Assembly (NCBI GenBank): GCA_011503125.2
Contig: WWBZ02000040.1
Span: 3,162,001-3,226,000, forward strand
Direction: 5' to 3'
Source of the DNA: Botryosphaeria dothidea
Taxonomy: Eukaryota > Ascomycota > Dothideomycetes > Botryosphaeriales > Botryosphaeriaceae
Length of the DNA stretch: 64,000 nucleotides
Part shown: in pieces, positions 31,001 through 42,665 of the stretch
Position numbering within the stretch: position 1 is the first letter of the stretch
Layout: every line of letters begins with the position of its first letter
Notes under the pieces: generated by a model
What the model saw: only the letters and a program-made list of their open reading frames with translations
Told to the model about the DNA's origin: nothing
Databases searched by the model: none
Made by a program: the position numbers and the translations under genes

Positions 31001-31820
31001 AATCACAGTCACGATTACCGTGAGATGGTTCTGATTCTCGTCCTTCAAAGTACTGATATTCTGCTTTGGAGACTAGACGGGCCATCGAATCATGATACCC
31101 ATGAATTTTGTAATTACGTACATGGATTAAGGGGAGGGAGAAATTGACGAAAAAACAAATCAATGAGAAAGCATTAGTCAGGAGAACAGCCGATGCAAAA
31201 GCAACTAGGGGAATGGGTTTGGGATCGCTAGCAGGTGGAAGTGCAGCCAGACTAGGTATCAGCCTCAAGTGTAATCCCACCCACGGTGCAAAGACCAGAG
31301 AAAAATAATATACAAATCCGTAAGCCGGAGGGAAGGGTGCAAATCCAGCTTGCCATGAACGAAATGAGACGTGAACACCAGAGCAGGACACGTAGCCATT
31401 CCGATTATCCAGGAACGAGTTTTCAGAGTCCAGCAAGGTTAGAACAGGATTCGCGGGACTTCTTGATCGGATGCCGCACATATCGAAAGAAGCCTAGGTG
31501 CGCGTTAGTAGTAGCGTCCCCAATGTCTTACTGAGAGCATCTCTTCGCCAAGTCGGAACAGATGAATACCTCAGATAGAACATGGTTGATCATGCTTCTA
31601 TCTGAGGTATTGCGCAGTTCCGACTTGGCAAAAGATTCTACCACGTGCGGAGCATACTCACTCACCGAATTCTGCTCTTGACACCCACTAGGAACGAGAT
31701 ATACTCTGGGTTTAGGGAAACGATGCAGAACTGATAAGTTCCGATTGAAGCTGGTAAACTGGAGATAAGATCCTGTGCGTGATATCTCGTCCAAATCCGT
31801 CGATTCGTGGCTTTGAACCT
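31001..31820. other. Intergenic between convergent genes, contains a large hairpin
   Basis: 3' UTR space of the Hub1-like gene and of the unknown gene ending at 31821. The notable content is the inverted repeat at 31547-31629. No gene was seen. Confidence 0.55.
31547..31629. repeat. 34-bp-arm inverted repeat / hairpin
   Basis: The arm at 31547-31580 (begins GCCAAGTCGGAAC, ends ATACCTCAGATAGAA) is the reverse complement of 31596-31629 except for about five positions in the middle, leaving a 15-nt loop at 31581-31595. This makes a pre-miRNA-sized stem of 83 nt. It could be the remnant of a miniature inverted-repeat element, a small-RNA precursor, or a structured 3' end shared by two converging transcripts. 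No target-site duplication was identified. Confidence 0.85.
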
Positions 31821-33650
31821 TTACGATAGTAGACGGTCACAATGCTGAAGGTTAGTCACCAGCCGCTCATAGTCGGGGTTATTCCATCCCTGAGCTGCTA
31901 ATTCCTTCGTCTTCTTTCCATGGAAGTGAGTAAAGTGAGCCAGTTTCATCAGATCGTTGACCTCATCGGTCGTCAGGTTCTTCTTATTCTTGTTAAGCGA
32001 CATCAAATGACCCGCAAGGTTGCGCTCAGCCGCAATCCGCATCCTCCTGGCTTGCTTGATTCGCTCTTGGCTCTCACTAGCGTTGATCAGCAACTCCTCT
32101 TGCTTTCTAGCCGTGCTGAGGCTAGATCGGGCGGATGCACAATTCACTTTGCGCTTCCGCGCCGCTAAGCTTATGGGATGTTTCCCCTGCTGCTTCGAGC
32201 CGATGGTCTGCCCTCTTTGCTGCTTAAAGCTCTGAGGGGTGGAGGGCTCCACCTTTAAATTATCTTTAACGACAAAACCGGGCGAGGCGTAGGTCTCCAT
32301 TGTGACACCACCAGGTAGCGCAAAAGTCGAAAAGTTGGAGTCCACGGCCCGTCCATTGATGGTGAATTTTGCAGCAGAGTACGAAGCGCCGGTGTCCTTT
32401 GAGTCGGGTCGGGAAAGCCGGGGCTGATAATCAGCAATGTCCATGACTAGATCAACGATATCATAGCCTTGAGGGTCATCACGCTCTTGGTCAAGAGCCT
32501 TCTGAGCTTGGCGCTTCAATTTCGAAATGTGATCGCGCCGATGACCCTTCTTCGCAAGCTCAGAGGTGAAATCCTGCATAAGCACATCTAGAACATCGAT
32601 ACCGTCGTCTTGAGCCTTCGCCATCCTCTTTCTAGTAAAAAGATGGGAGCGATGACCTTCATCTGGGCCCAGGACGGAGGGGGCGGGAAGCGTATAGTTG
32701 TCAGTCTTAGGGACCTCCTCGAGCACGACATGCTCGGGGAGATACTTGTGCTTCAACCAAACAGTCTGGTAGCTGTATTCATAATACTTGAATGCGTCAA
32801 CTGGGTTGCCCCAGATGGCGTACGCGACCAGCTTCCGATCCGCATTCTTCACTTGAATGCCACACTGAATCTTGTAGCAGAGACCACCAACAACCTGGTC
32901 CATTTCTCTTAGGATATCGTAGCGGTAAGATCCTCCGTCAATATCGAAGAATTCCAAGAGCTCCTCGTCGAATGCCCGATCCATCCTAGGGGGAACGAAG
33001 TATTGGGGCAATGTGAAGTCCTGTGTTTCGGGAAGCCATCCGGGAACATATCGGGCCGGTCTGACATAGCCTGTGAGAAAGTGCTTGTATGCGGCGAGAG
33101 GTGGAAGACTGTTGAACTTCTGTGTCCAGGGTCCTGCATGGTCGTATATCTCGGGATGGCTACGGAGAAATGAATCTATCTCACGAAGAAAACCGATTGT
33201 AATGTGGCGTTTTGCGAGGTACGAAAGCAACTCGGCATCGTTACTCTGTGCTAGACTCTGGAACCAACGAGCCTTGTAGTGATAGTGTCAACTGAACAGT
33301 TTGAATAAAGTTTGTGTAAGTACGCATACCGGAGTCTCTGGCAGAGGTCTCTGCTGAGATAGCGGCTTTATCCTGGCTGAGACGTCGCTGGTATGGTCTT
33401 GTGCGAAGGCGGGCGCCATTGCTGCGGGTCCACTGGGAGGCTGATCAGGTAGGCCACTGTCACTGGATGAGAGTCCTGGAAGCTGCTGTTCGTGGGCGCT
33501 GTTGGAATTGATGTGTTGCTGCTGGCCAAGAGGCTCGCTGTTGGAGCCTGTGACGCGACGAACAGGTTGGTGCTGGGGGGAGGCCTCGTGAGTTCCGTCC
33601 TCACTCGGTTCCTGCATGTGCAGCAGGCGGCTTGGGTGCATACCATCCAT
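31821..33650 (-). CDS. Conserved-looking hypothetical protein
   Basis: Exon 1 (33650-33330) and exon 2 (33272-31821) join in phase 0 across a 57-bp intron (GTATGC donor, ACAAG acceptor), giving 590 residues. Residues 1-107 are a Gln/Ser/Pro-rich disordered segment. A globular region of about 110-290 follows, rich in aromatic residues (PWTQKFNSLPPLAAYKHFLTGY, YVPGWLPETQDFTLPQYFVPPR, AYAIWGNPVDAFKYYEYSYQTVW). The C-terminal third is basic and helical (QERIKQARRMRIAAERNLAGH), probably coiled coil and DNA- or RNA-facing. No family is recognised. A further 5' exon cannot be excluded. Confidence 0.75.
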
Positions 33651-34252
33651 TGCTGGAATGGGCGAGTTGGGAAGTGAGGCAAAACAAAGGTGCAAATGTG
33701 GCAAGGAAAGAAGCAGGAAGAGGACGGCGAAGGAGGAGGGAGATAAAAAGATCTCGTGTGCAGCTCGCAGAAGAGGCAGGCACGCCTGGACCCTGAAAAC
33801 TGCCCCGACGACAGCAAACGGAAGGTGCGTAGTGCGCAGACTGCCGACGCCGGCTTGGAGAGCCCAGAATGCATGCAGTGGAAGTTAAGAAGTGGTTGCT
33901 TCACTCCACATGAGAGGACCGTTTTGCGGTGATGCGTACTACATAAACGACCTTGCAGCGCCTTACTCAGTCGATCCTGGCGGGTTGAAGCATCTGTCTG
34001 GACAGATCTGCATAGCTGAGTCTGAAATAATTGTGCCACGCATGTACTCCTGAATACCGATGGGGCATTTGTTACGGCGGTCAGTGCCAGGAAGACTTGG
34101 GACGAAGACAACAGCAATCAGCGCGACAGACGAAAAAGAAAAGATAATTTTTCATAACAAGCAGCCCATATCTACAGCCCTAAACGCCGCATCGCTTTCC
34201 GCAGGATATTTCAGTCAACCAAGTAGCACTACAGAACCCCGGCATTTGAGAA
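33651..34252. other. Intergenic, same-strand genes
   Basis: Promoter of the unknown gene that starts at 33650 and 3' UTR of V-ATPase subunit d. ORFs here are Ser/Cys-rich shadows. Nothing else was seen. Confidence 0.5.
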
Positions 34253-35509
34253 TTAGAATACACTGATGTAGTTTCCAATCCTCTCCTTCTGGTTCTGCGC
34301 AATGCACTCGGCTATCCAAGTGATGTTGCGGATTTCCTGGTGGCATGTCAGTCGCTACCCGTTGAAGCCAAGAGGTATGGTGATATGGATGCTTACCTGT
34401 TCCTTGAGCTTCACCCATGCGTAGACAACGGAGTGGGTGAATTGCCTCGTGAATGCCAGCTTAGAAATCTCCATTTCCTTCTGGTAGAACAAGTCTTCCA
34501 AGCTGCGACCCTCGGACCCAGAGCCACCAGCCATGTTGCCAACGCCAGATCCACCGCCGCTCAGACCTGTCTGGTCGAAGAAGGTCTTGTAATCCGAAAT
34601 ACCCTCGACGGCAATCCTCACTCCCTCTACATCATCAGCACGAGAGAGCATCAAGGTACCCTCGGGGTATAGGCGGCCGAAACTGGGGTACAGCTTCTTT
34701 CTGTCTGCCTTAGATAGGTCGGTGCCGAACGAGTTCAGCGTGATGTTGATGGCTCGCCTATCAGCCTCGAACTCAAGAACCTCGCTCATGACCTCAGCTG
34801 TCGGGGAACCGGCAATGTCTTCGTGCGTGTTGACCCAGTTGTAGAAGTCCTCCAAGTAGTTTTTGTACAGAGTATTCCGAATAATCTCGATGTTCAGCTC
34901 GTCGAGATCTTGGTGGCTCAGCGAACCTTTGAAGTAGGCGGCCAACGGGGTCTCGATCAGCACCGAGTTGTACAGTTCCTCGATGTTGGTTGCCACGCAT
35001 AGCACGGGCATGGTTTCGAACCAACCCAGCGGGTGGCACCTCTCCAGCAGCTCCCTGGTATCGCGCTCGTGCAGGGTGCCGGTGATCAGCAGGGCAACGT
35101 TATCGATCATGTAGCCGTAGGTCAAGTACTCCATGAACTTTGCTAGCGAGCCGGTGGCGTTGGCTTGGACATAGCGGAACTCGGAGACCAACTTCTCGGT
35201 GGTCTTGCTGGCGAGCGCAGAGGTCGAAGGGTTCGGAGGTAAAGCGGCAAGGAAGTCGCCATACGCGGGCGACAGCTGGAGCTTTACATCTATAATGCAT
35301 CAACAGCCTGTACGGGAGCCTTAAAGAGATGACAATACCATCGATGGTCTCGCACTGGGTAAGGTTGCTGTAGTTCTGGCCGGTCAACAGCTGATTGCGG
35401 TATCCGTGGACGATACCCTCGATGTAGCTGCCGCTGCGTCAGTCTGGCTTCTTACAAGGCAACAGCGGAAGACGTACCCATTTGTGACGTTGTAGAAAAG
35501 ACCCTCCAT
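34253..35509 (-). CDS. VMA6: V-type ATPase V0 subunit d
   Basis: Four exons (35509-35478, 35427-35339, 35289-34397, 34336-34253) give 365 residues, close to the family's usual 345-365. Introns are 50, 49 and 60 bp. Exon 1 encodes only MEGLFYNVTNG; the start YNVTNGYIEGIVHGYRNQLL, the block LTQCETIDDVKLQLSPAYGDFL, the central TYGYMIDNVALLITGTLHERD, LGWFETM, and the ending IRNITWIAECIAQNQKERIGNYISVF are all diagnostic. Subunit d sits between the membrane ring and the central stalk and couples ATP hydrolysis to proton pumping at vacuolar and Golgi membranes. A Gly/Ser-rich loop (SGGGSGVGNMAGGSGSE) near residue 305 is longer than I expect for yeast. Confidence 0.96.
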
Positions 35510-36049
35510 CTTGCTGATCGTCGACGGGAAACTTGATGATGGACATGCAAGCTGTTGTCGTCAATGCCGGGGAGCAGCTCCAAGCCCGCCCGAGCTCACG
35601 GCCCCGGATCAACAGTTTAGCCGATCTGTCAGGCAACCCAAGGAAGCATCAGTCAGTGGTCATGCGCACCAGAGCACTGCCATATCTAACTAGCTTTCTG
35701 CGTCCGTATTCACGCGTACTGTTTCGTGTATATCGAGTTTGGGTGTCAGTCAGGAACCGCGCTGCAACGGGCATCCTGCATGCTCTTATTTCATCTTGAG
35801 ATCTCTCATGATAATAGCATGGCTGTAGACTGTACATTAACGTTATTTTTGAGGAAGCCTTGTAATCTTACCTGTCGTTAAACGAGCAGAGTAAAGCGCA
35901 GTAATATAGTAATATGCGTGGTATCGGACTTGAAAAATAGTAGGGAGCCTCAACTCGGCAGAGCGGCGGCTATCTTATCGCGTCGCTATCTACAACACCC
36001 GATTGACCACCTGCGTCCCCAGACATTCTGGGTGCTGTGCTCCTTGATC
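35510..36049. promoter_or_regulatory. Divergent promoter region (VMA6 / GTPase)
   Basis: 540 bp between two start codons on opposite strands. It includes an AT-rich tract around 35800-35930. No clear element was identified. Confidence 0.45.
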
Positions 36050-36752
36050 ATGGAGTACGACGTACCGACCATCACGATCCTCCTGCTTGGAGATGCAGAA
36101 GTCGGTAAGTCGACCTTTCTCTCGTACGTTTCCCTCCATGCGCACTTTCGCGCCCGCCGCAGTTGACCGTCGCGCTCACATCCCCAGGCGCCTGACTCTT
36201 GGCCGCAACATCCACGCAAAGACCACGCCCGACTCCGCACCCCCTCCCTACGCTCTGCCCACTCTCCGCGATCTCGACCAGCCCTTCTGCTTCAATATCC
36301 GCCTCTATGCCCGCCACTACCGCCTCGAGTTCTTCGACACTGCCTCGCCCACCAACTACACCCTCATTCAACCAGACTTCATCATCCTCGCCTACGATGT
36401 GTCGCGCCGAGATACGCTGACTTCGCTCAAGGCTCGCTGGGCGCCGTTGGTGAACGAGACGTACAATATTAGCGAGCAGATTCCGGTGATGGTTCTGGGA
36501 TTGAAGAGGGATTTGAGGAAGGAGTGGACGGAAGAGGAAAAGGCGAGAGAAGGTGGGAACGGGAGGGGAGAGAGCGTCATGCCGCAGGAGGGCTTGGGCA
36601 TCGCGCAGGCAATGCGTGTGGATCGGTATGCAGAGTGCAGCGCCTTGACTGGGGAGCTATGCACGCAGGTTTTGGAGGACGTAGCGAAGACAGCAGCAAA
36701 AACCACGACCGAAAAAGGTGGACTCAGTGCAGGAGGGTGTGCGGTCATGTAG
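36050..36752 (+). CDS. Divergent Ras-superfamily small GTPase
   Basis: Exon 1 (36050-36123) and exon 2 (36188-36752) with a 64-bp intron give 212 residues. The P-loop GDAEVGKST (14-22) is intact. Further signals are FFDTASP (73-79) at the place of the G3 box, GLKRDL (129-134) for the NKxD box, and ECSAL (174-178) for G5. The end is GGCAVM, a possible CaaX prenylation site. It therefore has the order of a Ras/Rho-type GTPase, but the catalytic G3 Gly-Gln pair (DTAGQ) is DTASP, and the Asn of NKxD is Leu. Such changes usually alter GTP hydrolysis or nucleotide affinity. A Pro-rich loop (residues 38-50) lengthens the switch I region. Partner and subfamily are unknown. Confidence 0.85.
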
Positions 36753-37632
36753 TTTCGGTGGAGTTCGGACTGATTTGTGAAATCTCTGGGCGTTCTGCGT
36801 AGACGCCAGTATTCACAAGGTCGTCTTATTGCTGAGTCCTTGGATTGCAGGTATGTTGCTTTTCTCTGTTACTTGGTTGTATCTGCTTGACACCTAGCTC
36901 GTGTCACGGCCGTGATGCAGCTTCTTTCAGCGCTTATTCTTCATGGTCCAATCATTTTATCGACCTGAATCACAAGATTGATTTTATCGAAAGAAGAAAA
37001 ACGATTTTGCCATTCTTTATTTGCCGCTTTCAAGGGCGATGAATTTCAGCAAACAGAGGCCGAGTGTCGTAATTCCGTATATGGAGATTGCGGTGATACT
37101 ACGCAACAACACCACTTTCCTTTTATTCCAGACTTGGCAGCTTGGCGAGTTCAAACACTCTGCAGAGATGATGTGCTCAATGTCTGGTTCGATCCTCAGG
37201 GAGTCCGACCCCCGACTCGATAATTTTTCATTGCTTTCACTCATCCAATGACCGAGCCATATCATCTACGGAGCTTACAAAGATAAGCCTAAATTTAGGC
37301 ATAATGAAGATCCATACCCCAGGAACTGCTGACTTCACTACCGATCAAGGGTCCAACCCCCCACCTGCAAGTGAGACGAGAGATCGCGTAGAATCCACTC
37401 TATTTGTAGTATAAAATAGCTTTGGTAGCCCCACGCCCTCCCGCGCGGGGTATCACATGTCACTCCCCAAAAACAACTACAACCAACTTGTCCGATTAGG
37501 TCTTCGTGTCGGATCCAAAGGTTCCGGCCGACTCGAAAGAACATTTATAATTTAACCCCTCCTACCAAACTCAAAAAAGACCCTCTCCATATCATCGAAT
37601 CCCCCACCACCAAACACCTCACAACAACGGCC
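36753..37632. other. Intergenic, no supported gene
   Basis: 3' UTR of the GTPase and promoter of the NTF2-like locus. The ORFs are short and overlap on both strands with no recognisable features. Confidence 0.45.
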
Positions 37633-38186
37633 ATGACCACCGCACCACCCCAACCAACCACCCCGATCAAAGAGGCCGCAACCGCCTTCCTCCTCTCCTA
37701 CGCCCGCGCTATGCACCTGGCGGATCCGACCTCCTCCGTGCACGCCACCGACATCCCCCTCACTGCCGCCGTGCTGGGCGCGCACTACCACCCGGGGCTG
37801 ACGGCGTACTCGCTGGGCTACCAGCACGTCATGCCGCAGGACGCCGCCCAGGGCATCGTGCAACACCTGGAGCGCTTCAACAAAGCCGGGATCGGGTACG
37901 ACGTCTACCTGGCGCGGTACCGGGTCGAGGCCGTCAGCGAGCAGGGGGAGCGCGCTGTGCTGGATGACGTGGCGGATTCGGCCTAAGGAGGGCAGCGGGG
38001 TGGAGGAGTGGGAGTGGGAGAATGTTTCTGGAAGGTTCTGCGGAGGACGGGCACGGCCGTGAGATGAGGATCAGGCCGGAGGGGGACGGGGGGTGGGTGA
38101 AGCCGGATGGAATGTGGGAGCTGATCGTGAGTGATAACGAGATTACTGGTCTTTTGAAGGCCGTGCCGAATTTCATGGAGCTTTAG
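37633..38186 (+). pseudogene. Frameshifted NTF2/SnoaL-like gene
   Basis: The first open part (ATG 37633) encodes an NTF2-like N-terminal half: an AFLLSYARAMHLADP helix, HYHPGLTAYSLG and YDVYLARYRVEAVS. It stops at 37984. The natural continuation is in the next frame, starting around 37945 just after a GGGGG run (LCWMTWRIRP, EEWEWENVSGRF), and after about 38030 the reading moves one base again (REMRIRPEGDGGW, MWELIVSDNEITGLL, ending at TAG 38184-38186). Each change is +1, as if one extra base were present, and no intron of normal size can explain either. So it is either a recent pseudogene or carries two sequencing or assembly errors. NTF2-like folds bind small ligands or act as enzymes; the substrate is unknown. 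Confidence 0.65.
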
Positions 38187-38344
38187 AAGTGAAAGCACTG
38201 GCTGTGCGGGACAGGAGGTAGGGTCATGAAATCACTGAGTCTGAAGCGTCTATATTGCGGCTAGCGTTCTATCGTCTGTACATACATGATAAATAAGAGT
38301 TGATACTGGGGTATATGAAAAGCATCGGACAGACACTCGCAGAA

Positions 38345-39784
38345 TCACACGCGGACAATTTTGCCAGCTTTCCTCGCCTTCTCTACTTCCACCGCTCTTT
38401 CGACCTTTGCCGCTGCTCGTCGGGAATTGTCTTCGTCGTTCGAGTCGACCGCCTGCTTCTCAGCGAGCTCCGCCTCGCAGCTCCAGCACATACACGCATC
38501 GTACTCCTGTCCAAACTCGGCCTTGTAGAGTTTTGCAGCTTTGGCGAAGCCGCCAGTCATGGCAGCGTACTTGGCCATTCCGTCGTCGTAGTTGATGAAG
38601 CGGCCGGCAATTTCTTGCGTTGACACTGCGTACCGCGTTGGCGAGCATTGATGCGTCCTCCAAGCTAGCTCGATGAGCTCGGTTGGGAGAAGCTCGCCGG
38701 AATTGGGATGTAGTTTCCGTAGCTGCAGGAACTGGTGATACCGCGAGATGGCCCGCGATAATGTGAATGCCGGATACGGGCTGCGCAGCCAACCCGCCTT
38801 ATCCATCTTCTCCCAAAAGTTTTCTTGACTTTGTACTACGGGCTTAAGGGTCTTGATGGCAAAGTTCCACATGGCGTAATCCCGCATCAACTGAGAGAAA
38901 TCGCTGGGCCGGGCATCGAGCTCTTTCGTGTTGAACCTCTTGGCCTCCGGGAGTTGCGACAGAGCGAAGCGTTGGAGATAGGTACGGGAGAGTCGATCGT
39001 GCTCGGCAACATCCGTCAGGTATGCGTAGAGGTCTGCTTCGTGGCCCGTTTTCTCACGGAAGTAATTCTTGGCTTCCTGAGACAATTGATATGTGCCGTC
39101 GTAAGGGTCAATGATAGCATGGAGCAAATCCCAAGGAAACTCCATGGCAGAAACATCCCACTCTTTGATTGAGTCTTGACACATATTCCTGTAATGGTCT
39201 GGCGAAAAAAGCTGCGTAATCCAGATCATCAGCACGTCGAGGGGCGGAAGGGTCTTGAAGGTCATCTCTGGCTTGGTTCGACCTTCATTCGTTTCGCGCA
39301 GTATTTCAGGAAAGACATCCCACCACTTCTTGAAGCGGATCACAGCTAGCGAGACGAACGTGTCCCATTTGGCGCGAGAAAGTTGGCGGCGCTTCTCGCT
39401 GTTGGCGACTGCCAAAGCGAAATGTTTACTTAGTCCAAGCGCGCGAGTGAGTTTCTTGGACCTCACGCATTTCTTCTTCATGTTTGAGAAAGACTCAAAC
39501 AGCTGGAGATGGACGGCGCATTCTGATACCCATGGCAGTGCCTTTTCCGGGTCAGATGAAGACGACTCCGGCCTGCCAAGCGGGACGAAAAGGGAGGCTG
39601 GAAGAACTTCATCCTCGGTAACACGGACACTGGACAAGGAACTGGTAGAGGTGGGAATCACACCAAAGCACATGAATTCGACATCATCTTCGGTCCTGCG
39701 CAGCAAAAGGTCAATCTACATGTTGTTTTTGATTGATCGCCGGTGAACGTACGGAGATGTGATATGGATCCCGTTTCTAGGCAT
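38345..39784 (-). CDS. DUF1399/GRDP-like protein
   Basis: Exon 1 (39784-39753) encodes MPRNGIHITSP and joins exon 2 (39695-38345) across a 57-bp intron (GTACGT donor, GCGCAG acceptor) to give 460 residues. The C-terminal half contains the pattern TELIELAWRTHQCSPTRYAV, which resembles the core of DUF1399 of glycine-rich domain-containing proteins (DIDLAWHTHQL...Y), preceded by HQFLQLRKLHP. A central helical region includes DVLMIWITQLFSPDHYRN and AMEFPWDLLHAIIDP. The tail is Lys/Arg/Glu-rich. Two Cys in CMCWSCEAE could bind metal. Function is unknown. Without the tiny first exon there is no ATG at the correct place, which supports the model. Confidence 0.78.
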
Positions 39785-42665
39785 TCGCAATTATGTGCAC
39801 GTCAAGCGGGCTAGCGGATGGTGTATAGCAGGGCTTGTATGGAGCAAGGGGTGTCGGCAGGGCGGGTGGATGTCTTGCAGGTCTCGTGAGGCTCTTTTCT
39901 TACTCGTGGAGGGGACGAGAGGCCAGACTTTGCAGCTTGCGGAGGGGGCACACGGGGAACTAAAAGAGCCGGCGTGCCCCGCGCGCCGTGGCATGGCATG
40001 GTTAGCTTGTTTGGCGGACGGTGCGGCGCCAGTGGCTTAGCAGATGATCAACCAGGCGCTGCCCGGCACGAGCTGCGGGCTGTGGTCAGCCAAGAACAGA
40101 GACACGCATGCGCATGTGGCAGAGACCCGAAGAAAGTCGCCCTGCAACCAGAAAAGCAATGCGAGATAGGCGATAGCGAGCGCGCTGCATGTCGTGATTC
40201 GTGTGAAGACTCCCACTCACGAGTAGCGGGCGGTGGGCCGACCGCTAAAAGTTGGCTGGGCAGAGCCGCCGCAGCCGGCCCCCAAACGGACCCTTCACTC
40301 GGCACATGGCGTCAGCACCAACTCAACTCATCACTCCCACCATCGCCTATCCCGCGCCCTGAACATCCACTGCATCCCAGCCCGTTGCCTGCCAACATTC
40401 GCTCTCGCCGTTGCGTGGCGCCCATCTCAGTTCCCACGTCTCAACACTCCGCACGTGGTCTGATCTGTTTCGAGGCGTCAATCTTGATCAACACAGAATT
40501 CATCCATCTTGAGCGCCGTGCCGCTGTTGGCAGCAGTTCAGACCCACCAACGAGACAACTGTTCTTCTGTCGAACGCCAATCCTTATGCGTGTCTTTACG
40601 CTTCTCAATGGGCTATCGTTGCTCGACGAATCCGCAGGAGTCAAATCACCAGGGATGCTGTGACAGCCTCACTTTCTGACTCTTTCCTAACAAGCGAGAA
40701 GATTTCCTGGAATCACAATGAGCTTCCAACCCCCACAGGACAGTTTGTTCTACCTCGCCTCAAACGCCGCCATCTGTTCAGTCACGTGAGGCACAGTCTT
40801 CCAGGACCTTCCGTGAGTACATCGTTAAAAAAGATAGACGAGAGCAGTGCAAGCGCCATTCGCCTGAACCTTTGCGGTCTAACTCGCCCGAAGTCGGTGC
40901 GGAGCTGCCAATATCTGTCCCGCAATCGGCTGAAAGCGAACAGGACTCTGTGCAGCAGACGAAGGCTCTTCTTCGAGGTCGGTTCCATTAACATTGCAAC
41001 AGCAAGAATGAGAGCGCGCGGACTTGAAGCATTCGTGGAGACACATGTGATGGGAAGGCCGATTGCATTTACTTCTAGACGAATGCTTCAACTCCCCACA
41101 GCAAGGGCATGTCGACGTTGTTGTAAGACCGACCTCGTACACGCTCCGGCAAGGACCTTAGCATTCGGCATTGGACCACTTACATTCCAAGACCGATGAC
41201 GGGACAGTACTTACAGAAGTCTACTATCTTTCAGTATATGTTCACGAAAGTCTTCTTGTTGATCCAGTTGATCACTTTTCCAAGGCAATTGCGTAGAAGG
41301 AGCTGCGTGGAGTTCTCGATCGTCGCCGAGGGAACCGTCTCCTCCTGGTCACACGTTGTTCTCTTGAGGGACTGGGGTTAACATATGCTACGGAACCGTT
41401 TTCCGCACCGCGGAATCCAACCGCTGGTGAACTGGTCTGGTGGTATCATGCTCGCCTTTGTGTTAATGAAAAAGGCCAGGGCGTTACGAAGATTTGTCGC
41501 AAAACTGATCAGGCATCCTCGAGTGGTATGGCATTGTGGAGTCTGATGTCGACATGGTTTTGTTCCAGGGGCTACAAAGTGTTTGTTTGATGGTGTAAGC
41601 AGCGAGGATCGGACCGCGGAATCGGACGAAGGCGCCACCATGGGAGTGGAAACGGAGGACCAAGCCGCCTTGGAAACAAAAATGGGCAAGTCAAGAGAGC
41701 TTGGTGCCTTTAATTTATCCGCCTACCTCTGGGACTCGCTTCCTAGGCTGGGCGCCTCGGCACTTCAACACACTGGAGCGCGGCTCTTGAACTCCCGCGA
41801 TGGGGTGAGATCCACTTGATCTGGTACCACAGGAAATCATTTCACACGGATTCGTCCGTCTTGCACCTATTAGGGAGATGGTAGCGAGAACAGGGCAGCG
41901 TGGCAGAGTCAGTAGCACTCGGATCTGGCCGTTTCATCGCAAACCCACCCATCAGATAGCGGATAAAGGCTTTGACATATTACAGACTCCTATGTTCCGA
42001 TATACAAGAGAGTCAGGCAGCTACTGTTTCGAGTCAGAGCCGATCCGTCGAACCCGAAGAAGACCCGTGTGACGTACAGCCTCTCACAGGCGTGCTGCGT
42101 CACTTTCTGCAATTCCTTTTTCCCTGCACGCAGAGCACCGGAATCGAGCAGCTGCACCCCGTCAGCCGCTAAGCCCGGCATCGCCGTCTTCAATACCGAT
42201 CCCTGCGCAGACGCGCCGTTCCCCGGCATCTCCGCACTGCGCGTCCACTCGCGAAGCCCTGTCGGGGCCGTTGCGGGGTTGCCCCACGACTCAGTTTCAA
42301 CGCCCCCAAACCCGACAAGGGAAGGTGCCCCTGCCAAGTGCCGGCAGATAGCGAAACAACCAAGCAGGAGGCCTGCTCCTTTGCCGGCCTACGCAACCAG
42401 ATCAGCCATGGTATGCACGTATTTGTTTGATGAAGCCTAGTCCTGCGCCCATCCCGAGCGGGGCCTCTGCCGGTCACCGTCCTCGGCAACTGCGAGGAAC
42501 AGTGCATCAACTCCCGGCAAAACGATCTTCAGGGACATTTATACCCCATGCTGCTCCCTGCCTCGTTTTGCAAGATTTTAAGCTTGTCTCTCCCGTCTGT
42601 TCCCTTCCGCCCACCATCTGACTCGTCTTTCTTTTTCGCAGCGGGAACTACTGGAGCAAGCCATT
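39785..42665. other. Long divergent intergenic region, no supported gene
   Basis: 2.9 kb between the DUF1399-like gene and the esterase. Open frames occur on both strands (plus 40660-41199; an ATG-less Ser/Gln/Glu-rich plus frame at about 40724-40990; minus 40879-41142, Cys/His-rich). None has a start, splice signals and domain together. One could be an exon of an unrecognised gene. The right end is the esterase promoter. Confidence 0.4.
42538..42543 (+). promoter_or_regulatory. TATA-like box of the esterase gene
   Basis: TTTATA lies 123 bp before the esterase ATG at 42666, a normal fungal spacing. Assignment is by position only. Confidence 0.3.

Noticed and set aside
37180..37215. GGTTCGATCC resembling a tRNA T-loop.
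   Set aside because: No cloverleaf can be built around it on either strand.
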